Assembly: GCA_021827255.1 (NCBI GenBank)
Contig: JAKAWO010000099.1
Coordinates: 1-9,391, forward strand
Length of the DNA stretch: 9,391 nt
DNA from: Acidobacteriota bacterium
GTDB taxonomy: Bacteria; Acidobacteriota; Terriglobia; UBA7540
Direction: 5' to 3'
The position numbers and the translations under genes are program-made. Shown in pieces: positions 1-6,014 of this stretch. Every line of letters starts with the position of its first letter. The first letter of the stretch is position 1. The notes under the pieces were generated by a model. It saw only the letters and a program-made list of their open reading frames with translations. It was not told where the DNA came from and made no database searches.

Positions 1-2091
1 TCATTCTTCAAGGCGGCCCGATCCATGCTGCCGCCGAATCACGTTCATCCCCACCTCTTGCTGGCGCTGGCCCAGGCAAAATTTGTCGTCGGCGACCCGG
101 CGACGGCTGAGTTCCTTCGCTTAGAACAGCTCGAGCCTCATTGGTGGCAACCTGACTATTACTTGGGCCGCATTGCCGGTCAGCAACGACAATATCTTCA
201 AGCCAGCGCCCTGCTGGTGAAAGCTCAGGAGCTCGCGCCGAACGAGCCCCTAGTCGCCGCCGCGCTCGCCAACACCCTTGCCGAGCAGGGCTTCTGGTTT
301 GATGCCATGGACGAATGGCAACGATACTTGCGCCTCAACCCGCGAGACCTGCGCGCCGATCGCGAACTGGCCATTGTCGCGGGTGTAGCGCATCAGCAGG
401 AAGTTGCGCTTCGCTCCATGACACGTTATCTCGAAGCCTATCCTGGAGATTCCAAGGCCCTTTACATGCTGGCCCTGATGGAGCTGGATAGCGGACGTCA
501 GCCGGCGGCTCGCCGCGCCCTGCACGCCTGCCTGCGGCTAAAGCCTTCCTATGCTCCCGCCTGGACGACTCTCGCCCGCACGGAAAGGAACCTCGGCCAT
601 CTTGCCTCCGCCCGCGAAGACTTAGGCCACGCGCTCGAGGCTGATCCTCGCTACGCTCCGGCGTTGGTGGCTCTGGCTGAGATCCAGAACCAGGGTGGGC
701 ATCCTGAATTGGCCTTGCCCTTGCTTCAACAGGCGGTGAAAAATGACCCGAACAATATCGTCGCGTATTACCAACTTGGGCTTGCCGAGCGGCGCACGGG
801 ACATCCGAAAGAAGCCGCCAAGGCTGCCGCGACTTTCGCCTCCCTTCGCAAGCGCCATCCTCGTAATCCGAGCGGTCGGGGGTTGCTTGGCTATTTGCGC
901 AGGGATGTTCGGCTGACGCCCACCGAGCAGCGACTCCATTATATTGAGTTCCTTCAGAAGGCTCTCCAGGCGCGCCCGAAAGATTCGCGCTTGCTCTGCC
1001 GGCTTGGGGTGGCCGAGATTGAGGAGGGCCACTCCGCCTCCGGGCTGGGATGGGTGAAGCAGGCGTTAGTGCCCACCTTGCCGTACGAAGACGCTCTCGC
1101 CACGGCGCGCGCGCTGAGTTACAACCATCAAGATACTTTGGCCCTCCAGTTCTACCGTCTTGCTTCCGCCTTGCCCTCGGCCCATGAAGATGCCCGCGCG
1201 GCATTGGGCGAAGCCAGCTTGCTCGCCGCCTCTGGGCATCCGCATGAAGCTTTGGCGGCGGTAGATTCGGTTCCGGCGGCTGCCCGACCCAAGGGCGAGG
1301 CGGCCGATTTGGCGGCGCTCATTTATGCCCGGATAGGCATGGAGGAGCGGGCCGCTGCGGCCTTCCGCGTGGCGCTGGCGCTCGATCCGCAGCGCAAAGC
1401 TTTTTACCGTGATGCGGCCATTTTCCTGGGGAGCACCGGGCAGTGGGATGCAGCCCTGAAGGTCCTCGACGAAGCGAAGCGACAATGCGGCGCTTCATCT
1501 TCCCTTCTTCTCGACGAAGCCGTCCTCTTGCAGCTCTCCGGCCGCCGCGGCCAGGCCCAAATCTTGTTGAAAAAGCTTGCCTTCCGGGCGGATGATCCCA
1601 CCTTAACCTCCCGGCAACGCCTGGCTCTGCTCCTCCTGGGAATCTCGGATTACACGACGGACCGCAGAGCTGAAGCGGCCACGATTTTCCGACAGTTGAC
1701 GTGGTCTCATCCCGACCTTTCGCTAGCCTGGTATTACCGCGCGCTCATGGCTTCTGAATCCGGCAAGGCCAACAAAGCTCTGGAATGGCTCTCCCATTCG
1801 CTCGCCCTTGAACCGAAATATCCCCCGGCTCTGTACCTGCGGGGCAGGCTGCTTGCCGATGCAGGTAAATTTGTTGAAGCTCAGCGCGACCTCGAGGATG
1901 CGGCATCGGCCGATCCCACCTGGAGCGCTCCTCACTATCAGTTGAGCCGCCTTTTCCAGCGGCTTGGGCAGACAGACCTTGCCAAGGACGAAGCTCTGAA
2001 AGTTGCCCAACTTGACGCCCAGGCCCATGGCTCGCAAAGCGCTGAACTGCGTGAGTATCTCGACGGCTTGGCGCTTCCGAGCCAATACTGA
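1..2091 (+). CDS. TPR-repeat protein, 5' partial
   Basis: The reading frame is open from the first base of the window, so the gene starts upstream; 696 residues and the TGA stop at 2089-2091 are visible. The first ATG (position 25) has no recognisable ribosome binding site and should not be taken as the start. The protein is almost entirely alpha-helical repeats with the TPR pattern (W/Y at position 4, G at 8, A at 20, P near 32). The clearest runs are at about 450-850, 1300-1500 and 1710-2020, where segments end in motifs such as LEADPRYAPA, LALDPQRKAF and LALEPKYPPA. No catalytic domain, signal peptide or membrane segment is visible in the part present, so a scaffold or protein-interaction role is inferred from the fold only. 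The missing N-terminus could carry another domain. It is followed within 140 bp by an IS remnant, but the last repeats and a short C-terminal tail look intact. Confidence 0.85.
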   Translation, partial: SFFKAARSMLPPNHVHPHLLLALAQAKFVVGDPATAEFLRLEQLEPHWWQPDYYLGRIAGQQRQYLQASALLVKAQELAPNEPLVAAALANTLAEQGFWFDAMDEWQRYLRLNPRDLRADRELAIVAGVAHQQEVALRSMTRYLEAYPGDSKALYMLALMELDSGRQPAARRALHACLRLKPSYAPAWTTLARTERNLGHLASAREDLGHALEADPRYAPALVALAEIQNQGGHPELALPLLQQAVKNDPNNIVAYYQLGLAERRTGHPKEAAKAAATFASLRKRHPRNPSGRGLLGYLRRDVRLTPTEQRLHYIEFLQKALQARPKDSRLLCRLGVAEIEEGHSASGLGWVKQALVPTLPYEDALATARALSYNHQDTLALQFYRLASALPSAHEDARAALGEASLLAASGHPHEALAAVDSVPAAARPKGEAADLAALIYARIGMEERAAAAFRVALALDPQRKAFYRDAAIFLGSTGQWDAALKVLDEAKRQCGASSSLLLDEAVLLQLSGRRGQAQILLKKLAFRADDPTLTSRQRLALLLLGISDYTTDRRAEAATIFRQLTWSHPDLSLAWYYRALMASESGKANKALEWLSHSLALEPKYPPALYLRGRLLADAGKFVEAQRDLEDAASADPTWSAPHYQLSRLFQRLGQTDLAKDEALKVAQLDAQAHGSQSAELREYLDGLALPSQY

Positions 2092-2224
2092 AGCTTTAGC
2101 CAGGGGCACGAACGCGCAGAGAACATTCCGTCCAAGCCGAATGCCGAAATGGGGGCTGCTGTTCCGCTCCCATTCGCAAGATGATCGCTTCGTCGGTTGC
2201 AGCGGCGTGTTCTTCGACAAGAAG

Positions 2225-2392
2225 GATTCGGCCCGCGTTGCGGCCCGCGCCTCGATCGGCGCGTTTCTGGAAAAGGTTTACAACCCCAAACGCCTGCACT
2301 CGGCGCTCGGTTACGTGCCGCCGGCCGAATTCGAGCGCGGGTGGCTCGCTCCAACCCACAAGGAGGCCGCTCGGCGGCATCTTCCTTTATGA
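2225..2392 (+). pseudogene. IS3-type transposase (DDE integrase core), C-terminal fragment
   Basis: About 40 codons encode a segment with FLEKVYNPKRLHSALGY followed by PPAEFE. This matches the C-terminal signature of IS3-family OrfB transposases (YN..R.H..LGY.sP..fe), which lies just past the catalytic glutamate of the DDE core. Everything upstream that should carry the D, D and E catalytic residues is absent: the same frame continues leftward into the antisense-free end of the TPR gene without any transposase similarity. The fragment is therefore dead and was truncated on its left, probably at a breakpoint between 2092 and 2225. It ends with TGA at 2390-2392. It marks this interval as a former insertion site between the TPR gene and the methyltransferase genes. 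A shared ancestry with IS481-type elements cannot be excluded from so short a piece. Confidence 0.75.
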
Positions 2393-2632
2393 GTTTTCCG
2401 AGGCATGGGGAAATCTATCATTTCGATGCGGGCGCGATCCCTCAAGACCGCGCCCCCGCTCATCGAAACGATGAGTTTCCGGCTGGCTATTCCTTGGCCG
2501 GTTGCGCTCCCGCAGAGCCGGCCTCCGCTTCACCAGCCGGGGGCCATCTTGCAAGAGAACCCGTTCGCAGTACAATCGAATTCCAGCGAACGGCAAGCAG
2601 TGCCTTAACTGTTAGTCTCACCCCAGGGGACA
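2393..2632 (+). mobile_element. IS remnant: structured right-hand tail and candidate right terminal repeat
   Basis: Downstream of the transposase stop there are about 240 bp with no convincing gene. They hold two compact hairpins: a 7-bp stem GGGCGCG/CGCGCCC at 2430-2436 and 2449-2455, and a 7-bp stem CTCATCG/CGATGAG with an AAA loop at 2459-2475. The block ends in a sequence reading ...GTTAGTCTCACCCCAGGGGACA up to 2632; in the opposite direction this begins TGTCCCCTGGGGTGAGAC, the TG...CA form expected of IS3/IS481-type ends. No matching left end is found upstream of the transposase fragment, consistent with left truncation. The right boundary is inferred from the motif, not from a target-site duplication. 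Confidence 0.45.
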
Positions 2633-2934
2633 AGCGCAGGACACTCGTTTGATCTCCATCGCGGCGGCTTGTCAGGCGAGAGGACGCGGCACAACGGTGG
2701 GCGTTGCCAAGGCGGCGTCGAAGGGGGTGGGGCAGAGAAGGAGGCCGCGACGGTGGGGCCACGCCGGGCGCGGCGCTCGAGCCACGGGGGCTACACGGCG
2801 GGAAAGTGACGAGGGGGATCACGCGATGCGATGGGAGCATCTTCGCGGGATGGCTTGACGGGGGCAGGGGGTGGTGTCAGCATGATTCCGGCCGCGGCGG
2901 CGCCCCGCCTTCCGCTTGCGGCGGGCGCGGGGAT
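2633..2934. other. Intergenic stretch without a recognised gene
   Basis: About 300 bp of GC-rich sequence between the IS end and the FkbM-like gene. Reading frames cross it, but their translations are low-complexity Arg/Gly/Ala-rich and resemble nothing known. A TTGACG at 2855-2860 could be a -35 element, but no matching -10 lies 16-19 bp downstream. An imperfect GC hairpin (CGCCCCGCC at 2901-2909 against GGCGGGCG at 2920-2927, one bulge) ends 7 nt before the ATG at 2935 and could influence access to that start. Confidence 0.4.
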
Positions 2935-3753
2935 ATGACACTGAAGGCGCGAATCAAGCGCATCGAGCAGCTTTTGGAACAGAGCTTCGAGCTAGAGGCC
3001 GACCAGGCGCTCGCGCGGCTGCTGGAGCATCCCAAGTATCAAGATGAGCGGCGGCTGGCCCGCTACGAGCGCAAGGTGTTTTCCCAGGGCGGGGAAGACG
3101 GCGCCCTGGCGGAGATTTTCCGGCGGATTGGGGCTGCCAACCGGACCTTCGCCGAGTGCGCTCCGGGCGACGGGGTTGAGAGCAACACGCACTATCTGCT
3201 GACGCAGGGCTGGAAGGGGTTGTGGGTTGAGGCGGATGCGAAGCGCGTTCGGGGCATCCGCAGGGGTTTCGCCCCAAGGATCGAGGGCGGGTCGCTCGCG
3301 GCGCGCCAGGCGACCGTCAAGGCGGAGAACGTGGAGTCGCTACTGGACGAGGCGTCGCTGCCGCTCGACCTTGACCTGCTTTCGATTGATATTGATGGGA
3401 ATGATTATTGGGTTTGGAAGGGAGTGACGCGCCACCGGCCGCGGGTCGTGGTGATCGAATACAACTGCATCTACCCGCCGGGAGTTCGCTGGGTGTTCCC
3501 TTGTTCCTCCGAAGCGCGAGGGGATGGAAGCAGCAACTTTGGCGCAAGCCTTACGGCTCTCGAAGCCCTGGCGGGCGAAAAGGGTTACCGGCTGGTGGGC
3601 TGCACGCTCGCGGGCACCAACGCCTTCTTTGTCCGCGATGACCTGGTGGAGCGCCGCTTCTGCGAGCCCTTCACGGCGGAAAACCATTACGAGCCGGCAC
3701 GCTATTACCTGACGTTCCGCAAGGCCGGCCCCCGCCGGGCCCCCGCGCTTTAG
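2935..3753 (+). CDS. FkbM-like SAM-dependent methyltransferase-family protein
   Basis: A 272-residue cytoplasmic protein. After a short helical N-terminus (residues 1-30, possible coiled coil) come the conserved blocks of a family usually annotated FkbM-like: FSQGGEDGALAEIF (49-62), an acidic-glycine SAM-binding stretch ECAPGDGVESNTHYLLTQGW (74-93) followed by GLWVEAD, then LLSIDIDGNDYWVW (148-161), VVVIEYN (171-177) and a GSSNFGASL segment near 188. The likely role is O-methylation of a sugar or other small molecule, but the substrate cannot be read from sequence. The ATG at 2935 was chosen because homologous sequence begins shortly after it. The same frame is open back to 2704, but that extension is Arg/Gly-rich and lacks family character. 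The only upstream purine motif is GGGGA directly before the ATG, so translation may be weak. The usual E-x-G-x-G-D-G of motif I reads E-C-A-P-G-D-G here. Confidence 0.75.
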   Translation: MTLKARIKRIEQLLEQSFELEADQALARLLEHPKYQDERRLARYERKVFSQGGEDGALAEIFRRIGAANRTFAECAPGDGVESNTHYLLTQGWKGLWVEADAKRVRGIRRGFAPRIEGGSLAARQATVKAENVESLLDEASLPLDLDLLSIDIDGNDYWVWKGVTRHRPRVVVIEYNCIYPPGVRWVFPCSSEARGDGSSNFGASLTALEALAGEKGYRLVGCTLAGTNAFFVRDDLVERRFCEPFTAENHYEPARYYLTFRKAGPRRAPAL

Positions 3754-4003
3754 GCCCGTCGCCGGAGCCCGTGGCGATCTCTCAAAACGCGGCGCCGTGT
3801 CGAGCTGATTTTTGATGACGTGGCGGCTCCCCCGTCTCGAGAGCAGAACCAGAATCACCTGTTGCACTGTCACTTGATTTGGGGGGAGAACCGCGGGACG
3901 CAAGAACACCGCTTCATTCCGCCCCCCGCCGCCAAGGCTTGACGGAGGCCACAGGCTGGCTGCAAGCTCGCATTAATTGGCGTAGAATCTGAACGGCGCC
4001 GCT

Positions 4004-4045
4004 CCATAGTGGGGCCTCCGGCGCATTGGGCTGCCCCATAGTAGG
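4004..4045. repeat. Direct repeat pair CCATAGTrGG, possible operator or leader structure
   Basis: CCATAGTGGG at 4004-4013 and CCATAGTAGG at 4036-4045 differ at one of ten positions. Their starts are 32 bp apart, about three helical turns. Between them a TGGGGC/GCCCCA pair (4010-4015 and 4033-4038) could form a 6-bp stem. The pair begins 15 nt after a possible -10 box (TAGAAT, 3983-3988) and lies in the presumed 5' leader of the CmcI-like gene. A binding-site role is inference only. Confidence 0.3.
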
Positions 4046-4126
4046 CCGCGCCGCCAAACCCAGGGCGGTCAAGCTGCCCCGTGCCGAGGCCGGCGGCTGG
4101 CGCTTGGGTGTGTGGGCCACGGGGAC

Positions 4127-4133
4127 GAGGAGG
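4127..4133 (+). promoter_or_regulatory. Ribosome binding site deciding the GTG start of the CmcI-like gene
   Basis: GAGGAGG, an almost ideal Shine-Dalgarno sequence, ends 4 nt before the GTG at 4138. No other candidate start of this gene (ATG 4081, GTG 4201, ATG 4261) has a comparable site. Confidence 0.6.
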
Positions 4134-4137
4134 CGCC

Positions 4138-4920
4138 GTGGGGGAAAGCGGGACATACGAGACGCGGAGTCCAGGCGGAGGGGCGCGCGAGCCCCGCCTT
4201 GTGCGCAACCTCAGGTCGGTACGCAAAGACCCGCGGGCTTTCTTTGAGAAGATCGCGACATGGCTACGCCCGATGGACCGGACGTACCGGGGCCGGTGGA
4301 ATCATGGCGTGAGAAGGTGGATGATCAATTATCACAAGCACATCGTTTTCAACAAAGTTAGATGGATGGGAGTAGAGGCGCGCAAAATGGTTCTGGATTC
4401 TTGGGTGTACCAGGACATCATTTACGAAACCCGCCCGGATCTCGTCATCGAAATCGGAAATAAGTTTGGTGGGAGCACGCTGTACCTGGCTCATATGCTT
4501 GACATCGTGGGCCACGGCCAAGTCATCGGGGTTGACATCGATCATTCAGTGTTCCAACCCCGGCATCCGCGCATCCAACTCGTGACCGGAGACAGTACCG
4601 CGCATGAAACTCTGGGCCGCATTCAGGAGATGGCGGCAGGCCGGAATGGTTTGGTAATCCACGACGGTAACCACAGTACTGAGCATGTCCTGGCGGACCT
4701 TCGCGCGTACTCACAATTCGTTGCCTTGGGGGGATATTTCATCGTCGAGGACACTGTGAGTGATGTTTTTCGCGCCGGGGACGGGCTTGGCAACATTAAC
4801 GGGCCACTGCATGCCGTAAGGCGGTTTCTCCAAGAGGACCCGCGGTTCGAGGCTGATGTTGACCGTGAATACTTCATAGTGACCTATAATCCGAGGGGCT
4901 ATCTGAAACGCGTCCGCTAA
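4138..4920 (+). CDS. CmcI / cephalosporin hydroxylase family protein (putative O-methyltransferase)
   Basis: With the GTG start the protein has 260 residues. The N-terminal 60 are basic and variable. A Rossmann-type SAM-binding region follows: DLVIEIGNKFGGSTLYLAHML (101-121), VIGVDID (129-135) with the acidic residue expected to contact SAM ribose, HPRIQLVTGDST (143-154), then VIHDGNHSTEHVLADL (173-188) and GGYFIVEDT (198-206). This order is typical of the CmcI/rhamnosyl O-methyltransferase family. Members methylate hydroxyls on sugars or antibiotics despite the legacy name cephalosporin hydroxylase. In CmcI, as I recall its structure, magnesium is held by an Asp and a Glu-Asp pair. The Glu-Asp pair is present (E204, D205), but the aligned Asp, 26 residues before the Glu, is Asn178. 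Base composition from about 4260 onward is visibly less GC-rich than the gene upstream, which suggests separate acquisition. Substrate unknown; with the FkbM-like gene it hints at glycan or natural-product modification. Confidence 0.75.
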   Translation: MGESGTYETRSPGGGAREPRLVRNLRSVRKDPRAFFEKIATWLRPMDRTYRGRWNHGVRRWMINYHKHIVFNKVRWMGVEARKMVLDSWVYQDIIYETRPDLVIEIGNKFGGSTLYLAHMLDIVGHGQVIGVDIDHSVFQPRHPRIQLVTGDSTAHETLGRIQEMAAGRNGLVIHDGNHSTEHVLADLRAYSQFVALGGYFIVEDTVSDVFRAGDGLGNINGPLHAVRRFLQEDPRFEADVDREYFIVTYNPRGYLKRVR

Positions 4921-4949
4921 TCACGTGTCGCAGGGCCGCACCGCCCGCC

Positions 4950-4978
4950 TTTGGAGAGTGGCCAAACGGTGGTAGGAT
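4950..4978 (+). promoter_or_regulatory. Candidate promoter and operator of the small-ORF/PIN pair
   Basis: TTGGAG (4951-4956) and TAGGAT (4973-4978) are separated by 16 bp and would start transcription at about the ATG at 4985, giving a leaderless or nearly leaderless message. An inverted repeat, TTTGG at 4950-4954 and CCAAA at 4962-4966, overlaps the -35 element, a position suited to autoregulation as in toxin-antitoxin operons. Both are pattern matches only. Confidence 0.35.
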
Positions 4979-4984
4979 GGAGTC

Positions 4985-5143
4985 ATGGCGACAGAGATTG
5001 TGCGGTTTGTTGCGACCAAGACGGTAGCGAAGCCGGCGACGGTCGAATTCAAGACCAAGTCGGGCAAGACCGTTTCTTTCAAAGCCCTGAAGACCTTCAA
5101 GAAGAAAGAGATTGTCCGCTTTCGCCCCCACAAGAGGAAATGA
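4985..5143 (+). CDS. Small basic protein with internal repeat, putative antitoxin or partner of the PIN nuclease
   Basis: A 52-residue frame from ATG 4985 to TGA 5141-5143. It is extremely basic: 12 Lys and 4 Arg against 3 Glu. It contains an internal duplication with a 24-residue offset: V6, F8, A10, K12, T13, K16, V20 and F22 recur as V30, F32, A34, K36, T37, K40, V44 and F46. The alternating V/F-x-F pattern suggests two beta-rich units joined by a KSGK turn. Its stop overlaps the start of the PIN gene in ATGA, so the two are translationally coupled, the arrangement usual for antitoxin-toxin pairs. However, it does not resemble AbrB, ribbon-helix-helix, Phd or HTH antitoxins. AGGA at 4974-4977 gives a possible ribosome site 7 nt before the ATG. 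It may be an unclassified antitoxin, a nucleic-acid-binding partner, or simply a small coupled protein. Conserved coding is supported by the repeat and the overlap, not by a database match. Confidence 0.6.
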   Translation: MATEIVRFVATKTVAKPATVEFKTKSGKTVSFKALKTFKKKEIVRFRPHKRK

Positions 5144-5625
5144 AGCGAATTTACGTCGACGCCAATGTGCTCGTAGCGTATTTTGCTTCGGACAGAGCGG
5201 AGGAAGCCAAAAAGAAGCTCGTCCAAAACGCCTTGGGAGTCTTCACCCAGCTCAAAGACATGCGGCTTTGCACGTCGATGTGGGCTGTGGCCGAGATGGT
5301 CAATGTCCTCATTTCAGCAAAAAGCATGGACCGTGCCGAGGTGGCGCAAATGGAAAACCAGCTTGTCAACGAGAAGCGGCTGAAGGGCCTTAAGATCCAA
5401 ATCGTGGACGTCAGCCCTCAAGGGGATTACGACTTCTCCGAGTTCTTCTATCACGTGAGGCGGGGGATTCTCAGATACCATTCGGGGGTGGGAGACGTCA
5501 TCCACAGCGTCATTATGAAGAACAACGAGATCGAAAATATTCTGACGTTTGACGAAAAGAACGATTTCAAGCAGATTCCCGGCCTCACCGTGCTGCACCC
5601 CAAAGACATCAAGATCGAAGGTTAG
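5140..5625 (+). CDS. PIN-domain ribonuclease (VapC-like toxin candidate)
   Basis: A 161-residue protein spanning a single PIN domain. The N-terminal strand IYVDANVLVAYF carries the first acidic residue (D7). W48-A-V-A-E52 supplies the second. GVGDVIHSVIMKNN supplies D119, and the ILTFDEKNDF strand end supplies D138, with D142 as an alternative. The order D...E...D...D is the metal-binding tetrad of PIN nucleases, which cleave tRNA, rRNA or mRNA in VapC-type toxins; all four positions are filled, so the enzyme is probably active. The ATG at 5140 overlaps the stop of the preceding 52-aa gene by 4 nt, and GAGG at 5134-5137 is a close-spaced ribosome site inside that gene. The domain is somewhat longer than the typical 130-140-aa VapC, with an insertion around residues 60-100. 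Base composition is lower in GC than the flanking chromosome. Toxin function is inferred from context; a housekeeping PIN nuclease remains possible. Confidence 0.8.
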   Translation: MKRIYVDANVLVAYFASDRAEEAKKKLVQNALGVFTQLKDMRLCTSMWAVAEMVNVLISAKSMDRAEVAQMENQLVNEKRLKGLKIQIVDVSPQGDYDFSEFFYHVRRGILRYHSGVGDVIHSVIMKNNEIENILTFDEKNDFKQIPGLTVLHPKDIKIEG

Positions 5626-5654
5626 CTGCTGGCCGCGTGGTCATCCACGAGCGG

Positions 5655-5684
5655 GTAGCCACGGCACGGTTTGAGTGCCGTGGG
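5655..5684 (+). repeat. REP-like palindrome, left copy (may also act as terminator)
   Basis: A 30-bp unit beginning GTAGCC and containing a perfect 9-bp stem, CCACGGCAC (5659-5667) and GTGCCGTGG (5675-5683), with a 7-nt loop. It is followed by GCTTTTC, so on the + strand it also fits a Rho-independent terminator for the PIN operon, 33 nt after that stop codon. The same unit recurs in reverse orientation at 5889-5918. Confidence 0.7.
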
Positions 5685-5697
5685 CTTTTCCCGGTGT

Positions 5698-5703
5698 TAG
5701 AAT
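5698..5703 (+). promoter_or_regulatory. -10-like TAGAAT directly before the RAYT remnant start
   Basis: TAGAAT is followed by 6 nt and then ATG (5710), the same geometry as TAGGAT-N6-ATG in front of the 52-aa gene at 4985. This is the spacing expected for leaderless transcription starts. No Shine-Dalgarno is present, and the -35 (TTGAGT at 5671-5676) is too far away at 21 bp. Confidence 0.35.
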
Positions 5704-5709
5704 ACCGCG

Positions 5710-5882
5710 ATGTCGCGTGCGCGCCGGCTGCTGCTGTCCGGCCGAATATTTTTCGTTACGGTGAATCTGCGCCGCAGGGTGGCTCCGCCGCGGGGGGCGA
5801 ATACGCGCTCGCCAAAGAACAGGTCAGACGCTGCCCGCTCGAAATTGATTATGTGCATTGGCCGGAATCGTATCGGGGATGA
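5710..5882 (+). pseudogene. RAYT (REP-associated tyrosine transposase) remnant, internally deleted
   Basis: The frame from ATG 5710 encodes MSRARRLLLSGRIFFVTVNL, matching the N-terminus of RAYT/Y1_Tnp transposases (PRRLLL..G.iFFVTVNLR). After about 30 codons similarity is lost. A different frame at 5835-5879 then reads LEIDYVHWPESYRG, which resembles the C-terminal block of these enzymes (KLDYVH.NP...W.WSSYRG) with its middle missing. The HUH metal-binding histidines and the catalytic tyrosine region are absent. Intact members have roughly 150-250 residues, so most of the gene has been removed by internal deletion plus a frameshift. The remnant sits exactly between two oppositely oriented REP-like palindromes, the usual surroundings of RAYT genes. 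The N-terminal match is good; the C-terminal match is suggestive. Confidence 0.6.
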
Positions 5883-5888
5883 CAAGGA

Positions 5889-5918
5889 CCCACGGCACAA
5901 AAATCGTGCTGTGGCTAC
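5889..5918 (-). repeat. REP-like palindrome, right copy (inverted)
   Basis: Read on the - strand, this 30-bp unit matches the one at 5655-5684 at 26 of 30 positions with no gap. The stem CCACGGCAC (5890-5898) and GTGCTGTGG (5906-5914) has 9 pairs including one G-U. It lies 15 nt past the 3' end of the tRNA gene and could also end or protect that transcript, but its T-run is in the loop, so it is not a standard terminator. Confidence 0.7.
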
Positions 5919-5933
5919 ACGCCCTGGAGGAAT

Positions 5934-6009
<76 letters not shown>

Positions 6010-6014
6010 TGGGA

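Larger units (their letters stand above)
3754..4137. other. 384-bp non-coding gap between the methyltransferase genes
   Basis: No gene is supported here. The frame of the next gene is open from 4081, but the extension is Gly/Pro/Arg-rich and a better start lies at 4138. No classical terminator follows the upstream gene: a 5-bp TCGCC/GGCGA hairpin at 3759-3777 lacks a T-run. A TAGAAT at 3983-3988 could be a -10 element, without a good -35. A pair of near-identical 10-bp direct repeats follows at 4004 and 4036. Confidence 0.5.

Noticed and set aside
335..1204. Long open frame on the - strand opposite the TPR gene
   Set aside because: It is Arg/Pro/Gly-rich with no family resemblance and lies entirely antisense to clear TPR repeats; in GC-rich DNA such frames arise by chance.
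2389..2652. 87-codon frame starting in an ATGA overlap with the transposase fragment
   Set aside because: No ribosome site, runs past the candidate IS end, and the translation looks like non-coding IS tail; kept as part of the tail entry only.
2704..2934. N-terminal extension of the FkbM-like gene to ATG 2704
   Set aside because: The extra 77 residues are Gly/Arg-rich, lack family character and have no supporting ribosome site.
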